From NCBI RefSeq assembly GCF_900465315.1, contig NZ_UBIX01000015.1: a DNA stretch of 64,000 bases. One strand, 5' to 3'. Each line of letters starts with the position of its first letter. Position 1 is the stretch's first letter. Of this stretch, positions 27,642 to 35,409 are shown in pieces. The notes under the pieces are model-generated. The model was given only the letters and a program-made list of their open reading frames with translations. It had not been told where the DNA came from and did not search any database. The position numbers and the translations under genes were made by a program. The stretch is from Asaia bogorensis_B. GTDB lineage: Bacteria > Pseudomonadota > Alphaproteobacteria > Acetobacterales > Acetobacteraceae.

Positions 27642-28400
27642 ATGGAAGAGATACAGAACGCCAAGATATTCATTGCGACGCCCTGCTTTGGCGGGCTTGT
27701 CACGCAGGAATATATGGAATCGATTATCGCCTGCACAAGCATCATTCGTATTCCCATGACCTTGTCCCTCCTGGGCGACGATGCCATGGTGAGCCGCGCG
27801 CGCAACACGCTCGTTCATCAGTTCTATACACGCTCGGATGCAACGCATCTTCTTTTTGTAGATGCAGATATCGGGTTTCCCGCAGAGGCGCCCGCCCGAC
27901 TGCTTGCAGCCGACAAGGATATCGTTGCCGGGATGTACCCTATCAAGGAGCGCTTCTGGGACAAGGGAACCCAGGAAAATCTGAACCGCGGTGAAAAGCT
28001 TGAAACAGCCTCGCTACGCTACGTCGGTGAGACGGATGCGATGCATTCCTCGTGGGACAAGGGGCCGTTATTCCGGACCCATTACGCGGGCACCGGATTC
28101 ATGATGATCAGCCGCAAGGTGATTACAGCGATGATCAAACACTATCCGGAGACCGCCTACCGGCGCATAGATGCGGCGGGTTCAGGAGACGGAAGCATGT
28201 GTCACGCCCTGTTCGATGGCAGCATCGATCAGGAGACCGGCACCTATCTCAGCGAAGATTTCACATTCTGCAAGCGTTGGCGCGATCTGGGTGGCGAGGT
28301 CTGGCTGGATACGTCGATCGCTCTCAACCATGCTGGACGCGCCTCGTTTGAAGGTACACCCGCGTCCCGCCTGGGCATGTTACATCTGAAAGGACGATAA
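27642..28400 (+). CDS. glycosyltransferase, GT-A (GT2-like) fold
   Basis: A 252-residue protein with a nucleotide-sugar transferase look. The N-terminus IFIATPCFGGLVTQEYMESI is typical for GT-A enzymes. The DxD metal-binding motif is LLFVDADIGFP at about residues 73-83. It lacks membrane segments. The segment AGTGFMMISRKVITAMI and the C-terminal EDFTFCKRWRDLGGEVWLDT resemble bacterial transferases acting on protein or polysaccharide. The gene lies between fliJ and motB, 18 bp before motB, so it is transcribed with flagellar genes. Flagellin or other axial protein glycosylation is inferred. The donor and the acceptor are unknown. Confidence 0.75.
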   Translation: MEEIQNAKIFIATPCFGGLVTQEYMESIIACTSIIRIPMTLSLLGDDAMVSRARNTLVHQFYTRSDATHLLFVDADIGFPAEAPARLLAADKDIVAGMYPIKERFWDKGTQENLNRGEKLETASLRYVGETDAMHSSWDKGPLFRTHYAGTGFMMISRKVITAMIKHYPETAYRRIDAAGSGDGSMCHALFDGSIDQETGTYLSEDFTFCKRWRDLGGEVWLDTSIALNHAGRASFEGTPASRLGMLHLKGR

Positions 28401-28418
28401 CGGGACCCCTGAGCGCAG

Positions 28419-29525
28419 ATGGCCAGAAAAAATCGCCCCTCCGTCATCATCCGTCGCCAAGATGAGGATGGACACGAGCCCCATCATGGTGGTGCATGGA
28501 AAATCGCCTACGCGGATTTCATGACGGCCATGATGGCGTTTTTTCTCGTCATGTGGCTCCTGAATGCAACGACTGACGAGCAGCGCCGGGGGATTGCCCA
28601 GTACTTCAACCCGCTGGCTGATGAAAAATCGGCAATTCCGCCAGAAAAAATCGTTGATACTCCCCCCGCTCCTATGATGGGCGGGAGCAGTTTTGATCGT
28701 CTCGAAGACAATGAGAATATGGATACGGCGGGGCCGGTGCCCGTTCCCTATGAAGGGCATGGCGCTTCGTCCCCTATCGAGGCAGTTCCGGCCTCCCATC
28801 ATCAATCCGAGCATGAATCGCTGCCGGCCCAGGCGGCAATCGTCCCCATAGGGGGCCCGGAAGCAGGCTCGCGTCATGACAAACCGGGCCCTGTCGGGTC
28901 CGAGGCATCGAGAGCCGAGCAGGCCAACCTGCATGATATGACACGCAATCTGGAACAGGCGCTCAAAGCAGGCAAAGATACCAGCGATCATCTCGACAAT
29001 GTGGCGATCTCATATGGTCGGGATGAAATCAGGATTGAGCTTCACGACACCGAAAATGTGCCAATGTTCGAGCTTGGAGCCTCTGCACCAAACAAAGCCG
29101 CACGCGCCATGCTGGGCGAGATAGCAAAATGGCTCGCGCCGATGCCGGAGCGTATCTCAATCGTCGGGTATACGGATGCAGCCCCTTTCAAGGGCAAGGT
29201 TGCAGGAGGAATGTCCAACTGGACCTTGTCCGCCTTGAGAGCCGATCAGTCACGCGAAATTCTCGTCAAGTCGGGATATCCCGACCCCAAGATCCTGGAC
29301 GTATCAGGTGGCGCAGATCGGGAACTTGCCGACTCGGCAGTACCGTCAGCCGCAGCGAACCGCCGGGTCGTTATCATCATGCATCGCTTGCATCCCGATA
29401 TGAACCAGGTGGAGGCCGGATCAGGCACTCTGACAGGCGAGCACGAAAAACCCGTGGATAATAGTCCCGGTTCGCCTAAGATCATGCCACAGGCTGGGCA
29501 CAGTGCCTCTTCTCCAAACCCTTAG
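28419..29525 (+). CDS. motB: MotB, stator protein
   Basis: Peptidoglycan-anchored part of the proton-driven stator. The N-terminal membrane helix contains the essential Asp (Asp33 in KIAYADFMTAMMAFFLVMWL). After a long Pro/Ser-rich linker (residues about 70-170) comes an OmpA-like peptidoglycan-binding domain, with ISIVGYTDAAPFKGKVAGG and LSALRADQSREILVKSGYP, then NRRVVIIM. Its 368 residues include a linker longer than in E. coli MotB. The order motB-motA is reversed from the common arrangement, with 65 bp between them. Confidence 0.95.
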   Translation: MARKNRPSVIIRRQDEDGHEPHHGGAWKIAYADFMTAMMAFFLVMWLLNATTDEQRRGIAQYFNPLADEKSAIPPEKIVDTPPAPMMGGSSFDRLEDNENMDTAGPVPVPYEGHGASSPIEAVPASHHQSEHESLPAQAAIVPIGGPEAGSRHDKPGPVGSEASRAEQANLHDMTRNLEQALKAGKDTSDHLDNVAISYGRDEIRIELHDTENVPMFELGASAPNKAARAMLGEIAKWLAPMPERISIVGYTDAAPFKGKVAGGMSNWTLSALRADQSREILVKSGYPDPKILDVSGGADRELADSAVPSAAANRRVVIIMHRLHPDMNQVEAGSGTLTGEHEKPVDNSPGSPKIMPQAGHSASSPNP

Positions 29526-29590
29526 CATCCTCCGGCATCACATCAGATACCTTTCAACATTCAGCCTCGAATAAGAAACGGAATTCAAAA

Positions 29591-30463
29591 ATGCTTTTTA
29601 TCGGGGGGCTTGTCTTTTCCCTTCTGTGTGTTTTCGGCTCATTCGCTGCATCAGGCGGTGTAATGGGGCCGCTGCTCGCATCCATGCCCTTTGAACTGAT
29701 TACAATTCTTGGTTCGGCGCTTGGCATTTTTGTCATGTCGAATTCCATAGGTGCCCTGAAAGAACTGCCGCACAACTTCAAGCTTGCGCTCAAAGGGCCG
29801 CAATATGACAAGGCCGCCTATGTGGATCTTCTCGTTGTTCTCTTTCGCCTGACCCGTCTCGCTCAAGCCAAAGGGGCAATGGCGCTCGAGGAACACGTAG
29901 AAAATCCGCAAGACAGTGGTATCTTCGCGCTCTCTCCAAAGGTCCGTGACGATACGGAAACCCGCGATCTTATTTGCGATTATCTGCGCCTGGTGAGCCT
30001 CAATCTCGAGGATGCCTACCAGCTTGACGACGTCATGGCCCGCGAGCTTCGCAAAAATCAGGCCGAGAAACTGCATATTTCAGAGTGTCTAACAAGTATT
30101 GCAGATGCCCTGCCTGCGCTGGGTATCGTCGCCGCTGTGCTTGGCGTGATTAAAACCATGGCCTCAATCAGCAAACCCCCTGCCATTCTGGGCGAGATGA
30201 TTTCCGGGGCACTCGTCGGAACATTTCTGGGCGTTCTGCTGTCCTACGGGGTGGTGGCTCCCCTCGCCTCAAGAATCAAGGCGGTGATTGTGCAGGATGG
30301 CCGTTATCAAGGCATCATCAAGACGGTCCTGGTTGCCCATCTCCAAGGCAATCCCCCGCAGGTTAGCGCCGAAATCGGACGAAAAGAAATTCCACCGGCT
30401 GCCATGCCGAGCTTTTTCGAACTCGATGTCGCCCTGACAGAGTCTCAGGGAGTCGCTTCATGA
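29591..30463 (+). CDS. motA: MotA, stator protein
   Basis: Four-helix stator subunit that forms the proton channel with MotB. Helices are visible at about residues 2-22, 33-52, 168-188 and 203-225. The cytosolic loop contains the conserved R/E-type surface that touches FliG. The signature ALPALGIVAAVLGVIKTMA and GEMISGALVGTFLGVLLSYG are clear. Its 290 residues match the longer (lateral/alpha-type) MotA proteins. It lies directly downstream of motB and upstream of fliK. Confidence 0.94.
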   Translation: MLFIGGLVFSLLCVFGSFAASGGVMGPLLASMPFELITILGSALGIFVMSNSIGALKELPHNFKLALKGPQYDKAAYVDLLVVLFRLTRLAQAKGAMALEEHVENPQDSGIFALSPKVRDDTETRDLICDYLRLVSLNLEDAYQLDDVMARELRKNQAEKLHISECLTSIADALPALGIVAAVLGVIKTMASISKPPAILGEMISGALVGTFLGVLLSYGVVAPLASRIKAVIVQDGRYQGIIKTVLVAHLQGNPPQVSAEIGRKEIPPAAMPSFFELDVALTESQGVAS

Positions 30464-30497
30464 CACTCCTGACCTGCGAGATGACGGAGTGGTCAAT

Positions 30498-32879
30498 ATG
30501 AGAGTGAGAGAGAGACAGGGCCGACCTATGGCGAGTGATAAGGTATCGCGGTCAAACCTGCCCGGCAATGCCCCACAACTCACTTCGGGCGCCGCAGTGT
30601 CGGGTGCCCCCCTGCCGTCCCCCCAGTCATTTCGCAGTCAACTTTCGTCGGCAACTCAACCACAGAAAGCTGTTTCGAGTGACCTGACGCCTCCAACTGA
30701 CAAATGGTCAGATGTCGTCAGCGGTGCCTCACTGGCCGTGGAGGCAGGGTCGAGCGGTTCAACGTCTCTGGCCAATGCCCCACCCGACATACTCCCGACA
30801 CTCTCGAGCAGAGGGCAACGCACCAGCTCCGGGAGAGAGGATGAAGGCTCGATCAGCAACGACGCCGTGAGCAACCAATCATCGGTCGCAGTGATGCAAG
30901 GGGGCTATTTTTTAGCCTCAAGCCAGGTCCTCGCCCCCTCTGATCTGGGTTCTGCATCAACGTCCGGGCAGAGCGGCATACGTACATTCGCCAACGGCTC
31001 GTCGTCGAATGGATTCGATATTCTCTCACACGCAGCGCCCTTCTCTTCGGTACAGGCACCAAGTGGGTCAGCAATCCTGCAAAATGCCGATATCTCCCTC
31101 CAGCGGCACAGCTCGGCGTTGTCGGGACAATCGGATACTGCCTCGGCCCTTGCTCAACCAGTCTCCGCCGGCGCGCCCCCGCTCCCAAACCCGTTCGTTG
31201 GCGAGGCAATACAGCTGCCGATAACGCCTGACACAACATTTGGCCGCAGCGCCTCAACTAGCCTGCAAGGATTATCAACTCCAGCGATTGGGGCCTATGT
31301 CGCGCCTGCCTCCTCGTCAGGCGCTTCTGTCAGCACCGGGCGGGACGACGAGAGATTGTCATTACAGCCAACCATCAACACGTCCGCCGTATTCAATCCG
31401 TCAGCAGTAATGACCCAGACAAGTGGGATCACGTCGGCGGCGACCACACAGGGTTCAGCACCTCTCTTTGAGGCTGCCTGTGGCTTCGCTAGTCCAACCT
31501 CCATCACGAGCGATCAGACAACCCCTGGGCAGTTTCAGGCACCCGGATTCCTTTCTCGTGGCGTAACAGCTGACGAGATCGTCTCCTTGCCCGGAACCAA
31601 AGCGAGCAGCCCGGTCAGGCGCGTCGAGACACTGTCCTATAACGCCTCCGAAATGGCTCAGAGTGGCAAGCCAAGTCCAGGTAACCTGCCTGGACAAGCC
31701 AGTCTTGCGATCAGCAATGTGATATCAGGTACCTCTATGGGGGGTATGCAAACAGGGCAGATCACGTCAGGCGCAGGAATTGCCGCAGCTGAAGGCCACC
31801 TCGCAGAGGTGACCGTGACAACCTCGCCAGCGGGATCCGATACGCCCCTGCCATCCTCCATAAATGTCCATACAGCGATACAGTCCGCTGCTGTTATCTC
31901 TGGTACTGGCGGAGGCTCGTCACATCTGACGGATGGTACCCTCGCTCAAGGCTGGGTAGTCACGACCTCGCCAGACAATAGCCAAAGCAACACGCCTACT
32001 TCTTCGATCATCAATCAAGCGACCATACAGCAAAGCGAAAGACAGGCGCATTTCGGATCTCTTTCCGACAGCGCAGGCAAACCTGCCGCAAGCGTCACGC
32101 CCCCGCAATCTGGCGCAGCAGATGAACCGGACTATGAAAGTGACTGGTCCGGCGTCGTAGCGTTAGGCGGTGCGACAGGCAGAACAGAAGGCGAAGGAGC
32201 ATCGTCGAAAGGAGATAACCCGCCCGAGGATCACTCTGAGGCAAAGGCAGCGACGCCTTTGCTGGTCGCGCAACTTGCTGATGCCATCGGGGGCTTACAC
32301 AACGATTTTGGATCGATGGTGCTCAACGGCCAAAGAGAGGACGGGCAGCAAAAAACCTCAAGTCCTGTGGAAAGAGCGCCATGGGACACCACGACGAATC
32401 AAGGTGACCAGACACAGACTGCGTCCAGCTCGACGACGACACTGACTATGACGTTGCAGACAACTGATACGAGTCCGATTCAACTAAGCCTCGAGGGGCA
32501 AAATGGGATAGCGACACGCATCATCCTTCAGAGCGATGATGATTCCACTGCGGAAAGCCTGAGCAAAACCAGACACGATCTTATTGCCTCCCTGCATTCT
32601 GCTGGAATTGATACGACTTCGATCAGAATCGACATCGTCTCATCCATGTCTGGCGGGTCCAATGCGCAGACCCACGACCATCATGCTCAGAATGGCATGA
32701 ACCTGTTGATGCAAGGGCAAAACTTTGCTGGCGGTGGTCAGAATTCCAACCCCGGATACAGACAGCAAGAGAGTAGACTCGGGACGTCCGAACCCGATAA
32801 CATAGGGGATACTGGCGTTACATTGCGGGCTTCAGAATCCGCCCTGGCAACCAATGGCCGCGTCAACATCACGGCTTGA
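30498..32879 (+). CDS. fliK: FliK, hook-length control protein
   Basis: Exported ruler protein that sets hook length and switches export specificity. It is very long (793 residues), low in complexity and rich in Ser, Thr, Gly and Gln through residue about 640. The C-terminal Flg_hook-like domain is visible in SPIQLSLEGQNGIATRIILQ and LIASLHSAGIDTTSIRIDIV. It has no membrane helix. The ATG at 30498 has GGAG 8 bases upstream. A GTG at 30489 and an ATG at 30528 are alternatives. Its position between motA and flgD is usual. Assignment rests on the C-terminal domain and context, because the rest is poorly conserved in all FliK proteins. Confidence 0.88.
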   Translation: MRVRERQGRPMASDKVSRSNLPGNAPQLTSGAAVSGAPLPSPQSFRSQLSSATQPQKAVSSDLTPPTDKWSDVVSGASLAVEAGSSGSTSLANAPPDILPTLSSRGQRTSSGREDEGSISNDAVSNQSSVAVMQGGYFLASSQVLAPSDLGSASTSGQSGIRTFANGSSSNGFDILSHAAPFSSVQAPSGSAILQNADISLQRHSSALSGQSDTASALAQPVSAGAPPLPNPFVGEAIQLPITPDTTFGRSASTSLQGLSTPAIGAYVAPASSSGASVSTGRDDERLSLQPTINTSAVFNPSAVMTQTSGITSAATTQGSAPLFEAACGFASPTSITSDQTTPGQFQAPGFLSRGVTADEIVSLPGTKASSPVRRVETLSYNASEMAQSGKPSPGNLPGQASLAISNVISGTSMGGMQTGQITSGAGIAAAEGHLAEVTVTTSPAGSDTPLPSSINVHTAIQSAAVISGTGGGSSHLTDGTLAQGWVVTTSPDNSQSNTPTSSIINQATIQQSERQAHFGSLSDSAGKPAASVTPPQSGAADEPDYESDWSGVVALGGATGRTEGEGASSKGDNPPEDHSEAKAATPLLVAQLADAIGGLHNDFGSMVLNGQREDGQQKTSSPVERAPWDTTTNQGDQTQTASSSTTTLTMTLQTTDTSPIQLSLEGQNGIATRIILQSDDDSTAESLSKTRHDLIASLHSAGIDTTSIRIDIVSSMSGGSNAQTHDHHAQNGMNLLMQGQNFAGGGQNSNPGYRQQESRLGTSEPDNIGDTGVTLRASESALATNGRVNITA

Positions 32880-32924
32880 TGACAGACATTCAACGCTTCG
32901 ACTTTTTTCACAAGGGCAACAACA

Positions 32925-33695
32925 TTGGCAACCTCGTCGATCAGCAACGAAAGTGCATTGCTTCAGGCCGCTGAGGCCACCGCAAAAGCTTCGGCCAACT
33001 CTTCGTCATCGAGCACCTCATCGAGTTCGAGCGCTGCCTTGGGTCTCTCGTCCCTTGCGAATAACTATACAACATTTCTGACGTTGCTAACGACCCAGTT
33101 GCAGCATCAGGATCCCAGCAGCCCCATGAGCTCTGACTCGTTCACCTCTGAACTCGTTCAGTTCGCCGGTGTGGAACAGCAGGTGCAAACCAACACCAAT
33201 CTGTCATCCCTTATCTCGCTCAACGAGAGCAGCCAGCTCAGTTCGGGCAGCCAGTGGGTGGGACAGACAGCTACGGCGAAATCGACCACGTTGCCCCTTC
33301 AGAGCGGTGCAGCATCGCTCAGTTTCAGTGCAACTCAGGGCCAGAACGTGGCCATCGCCGTTAGCGATTCATCTGGAAAAATTGTCAAGACCGATACAGG
33401 GTCCGCTGTTTCGGGCACCAACAAATGGACATGGGATGGGACTGACAATTCGGGTAACAAACTGGCGGACGGCGCTTACAGTGTCGCGGTAAAAACGATC
33501 GACTCTACCGGCACCACATCCGACGTGCCCTTTACCGTAACGGGTATTGTGACAGGTGTGACGAAAGGAAGCTCCGATCTTGAGATCCAGATGGGAGGTG
33601 CCACGATCCCATTGTCGAACATCACCAACTTCAGTGGCAAGACAGCCTCGAGCACGACCCAGAGTTCTGACAGCTCAGATAACGTTGAGACCTAA
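32925..33695 (+). CDS. flgD: FlgD, hook-cap (hook assembly scaffold) protein
   Basis: Cap that promotes hook subunit polymerisation and is later replaced by FlgK. The N-terminal FlgD motif is present: TTFLTLLTTQLQHQDPSSPM then SDSFTSELVQFAGVEQQVQTN. The C-terminal part has the FlgD Ig/Tudor-like fold, with WTWDGTDNSGNKLADGAYSV. There is no ATG near the start. TTG at 32925 is used, with a weak AAGGG upstream. The next Met lies beyond the conserved QHQDP motif and would remove it. Length (256 aa) is typical. Confidence 0.92.
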   Translation: MATSSISNESALLQAAEATAKASANSSSSSTSSSSSAALGLSSLANNYTTFLTLLTTQLQHQDPSSPMSSDSFTSELVQFAGVEQQVQTNTNLSSLISLNESSQLSSGSQWVGQTATAKSTTLPLQSGAASLSFSATQGQNVAIAVSDSSGKIVKTDTGSAVSGTNKWTWDGTDNSGNKLADGAYSVAVKTIDSTGTTSDVPFTVTGIVTGVTKGSSDLEIQMGGATIPLSNITNFSGKTASSTTQSSDSSDNVET

Positions 33696-33743
33696 ACAGG
33701 ACCACGAGGCAGCGCGATACGCAATACCTCGCAGGCCACCCTC

Positions 33744-33774
33744 CCAAGGCATGACAAGTCAAGCAATGCCTTGG
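33744..33774. terminator. stem-loop between convergent flgD and the CtrA-like regulator gene
   Basis: A perfect 9-bp inverted repeat, CCAAGGCAT / ATGCCTTGG, with a 13-base loop, between the ends of flgD (plus) and the regulator (minus). The position suggests a bidirectional terminator. There is no T-run, so function is uncertain. Confidence 0.45.
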
Positions 33775-33789
33775 ATACCCTGATTTGGC

Positions 33790-34593
33790 TCAGCTCTGAG
33801 CCCGTCCAGGCGATGCCATGGAACCAAGCATATGGATACCGCCCGTCACAGGGAGGCAATTTTCTCTCGCCGGGGTACGAACGTGCAATTCTTCCTGAGG
33901 CAGAACAATTGTCACTGGTGAAAACGCAGGCTCATTCAGTCGATAACCTATTCCCCATTGGGTTGTGAATGGCTCGTTTATTCCGAAAGCCCTTATCTTC
34001 TTTCTGATCTTGCAAATCATTACGTCGATAACCTTTCCGAAGGGCTCGTCTTCACCACTATAAAGGCTATCCAGCAGCACTTCCTTACTCAGGACCTGGT
34101 TTTTGCGCATGACGAGAAGGACGAGAAGATCATATTCCTTTCGGGTCAAGGGGACCACGGCCCCGTCGATGTGCACCTCGCGGCGGTCGATACCGACCGA
34201 CATTCTGCCAACTTGCAATGTTGGGCTGTCATGACCGCCCGCGCGCCTGGCCACCGCGCGCAAACGCGCGAGAAGAACCCTGTGATCGGTCTCCTCGCCA
34301 ATGCAGTCATCTGCGCCCGCAGAAAGCAGCTCGACCTCTCCTTCCGCCGAACCGATTTTACGAACAACGATGACAGGTACTGCAATCTTCCCTTTGCGTA
34401 ATTGCCGGATGATGCGGGTATCCGAAGCGGCCTGCTGCAGAACCACGATATCATAATGCGTGCGCCGCAAGGTCTCCACAATCCCGGCAGGGCCGCTGGC
34501 CGTGATCGACAGGGAGCCTGCTATCGCCGCTTTCGCGAGCTCGTCGCTCGGCCTTCCTGCCCCGGAGCTTTCAGCAACACACAATACGCGCAT
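33790..34593 (-). CDS. CtrA-like transcriptional regulator with degenerate receiver domain
   Basis: OmpR/PhoB-type protein, 267 residues. The DNA-binding domain (about residues 130-230) is CtrA-like: PLTRKEYDLLVLL, and the recognition-helix region KVIDVMICKIRKKI with WGIGYRLNEP after it. CtrA has KIIDVFICKLRKKL and WGRGYVLREP. The receiver domain has lost its chemistry. The acidic pocket reads VAESS instead of IEDD, the phospho-Asp position is Gln53 in YDIVVLQQ, and the conserved Ser/Thr and Lys are replaced by Arg and Glu. It therefore probably acts without phosphorylation, like other atypical response regulators (for example FtcR/Rem of rhizobia, which control flagella). Flagellar control is inferred from location. 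The C-terminal 35 residues are an extra tail. Confidence 0.88.
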   Translation of the reverse strand: MRVLCVAESSGAGRPSDELAKAAIAGSLSITASGPAGIVETLRRTHYDIVVLQQAASDTRIIRQLRKGKIAVPVIVVRKIGSAEGEVELLSAGADDCIGEETDHRVLLARLRAVARRAGGHDSPTLQVGRMSVGIDRREVHIDGAVVPLTRKEYDLLVLLVMRKNQVLSKEVLLDSLYSGEDEPFGKVIDVMICKIRKKIRAFGINEPFTTQWGIGYRLNEPAFSPVTIVLPQEELHVRTPARENCLPVTGGIHMLGSMASPGRAQS

Positions 34594-35100
34594 TTATGAT
34601 CCACCAATAGTTTTACTTATGATTATATAATTTTGTCTGGTTATTTAGTTGGTCAATTATGGAAACCCACCTTGACTACCCTACCTGCGTTCACAGACCG
34701 ACATTACTGGTCGAGATCCCTCAAAGGGCACAGGCTGACCATACAGGGCAGACATTAACGAGACTACCAGTGGGTGACGAAATATGGCTGAACCGCGACG
34801 ATTTTTTTCCCCTGTTGCCCAAAGTCACCTCGACATCGTCAAATTCCATCAATACCCCCTCCGGTACGCAGTTTCGGAATACCCGGAACGTTTCGACAAA
34901 AGCATGGCCCTGCCATCGGAATTCGTGCTAACACTGAGTTATGGGGCGTGAGGCGTTCTCACATGTAACAAGCAAAAACCTTAACGTTATTGTAATAAAG
35001 AAGGCGCATAACTTGTGACAAAATGTTTGGCAGCATAAGCCACAAGCCATTTTCACGGGGTCTTTGTGCCCCGTTTGACGATTTATAACCGGAAACAACA
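34594..35100. promoter_or_regulatory. AT-rich divergent intergenic region
   Basis: About 500 bp upstream of the CtrA-like regulator (minus) and of a small ORF (plus). The first 65 bp are strikingly AT-rich and include a TATAAT-like segment (about 34625-34632). A near-CtrA box, TTAA-N7-GTAA, occurs at 34981-34995, about 105 bp upstream of the small ORF. A 90-codon ORF at 34659-34931 has no recognisable features, and I do not call it. Confidence 0.4.
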
Positions 35101-35328
35101 ATGTCAGATATTTCAGCTGCCTCCTCGCTCTCCGCCGCACTGCGTCAGGCGACAAGCACGAGCGCACACGCATCCTATGCTGCAAGCCGCCACGGTACCC
35201 TGTCATCTCAAGCTGTTGCCGAAACAGCCAAATCCGGGGCAGTACAATTTTCTGCTGACGGGGGCTTGTCCGCAACCTCTGCACGAAGCGGCTCGACCAT
35301 CACCCAGATCCTCGATTTTTTGGCCTGA
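35101..35328 (+). CDS. small Ser/Ala-rich protein, unknown
   Basis: A 75-residue protein not recognised. It is rich in Ser, Ala and Thr, has no Cys and no membrane helix, and ends STITQILDFLA. The ATG has GGAAAC about 6 bases upstream. It is followed after about 80 bp by the large TPR protein gene and preceded by a 500-bp regulatory-looking gap, so it may be the first gene of the flgB-containing transcript. The composition resembles small exported or anti-sigma-like flagellar proteins but no FlgM signature is present. Confidence 0.5.
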   Translation: MSDISAASSLSAALRQATSTSAHASYAASRHGTLSSQAVAETAKSGAVQFSADGGLSATSARSGSTITQILDFLA

Positions 35329-35409
35329 CCTGATAGCGCCCATGTCCTGCCAGATAGAAAGAACGCCCGTTACCGCAGGCGTCTGCACTGGAGATATCGG
35401 CCACGCTCA

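Noticed and set aside
34659..34931. 90-codon ORF upstream of the small Ser/Ala-rich gene
   Set aside because: No family features, no clear ribosome binding site, and it lies in an AT-rich regulatory gap.
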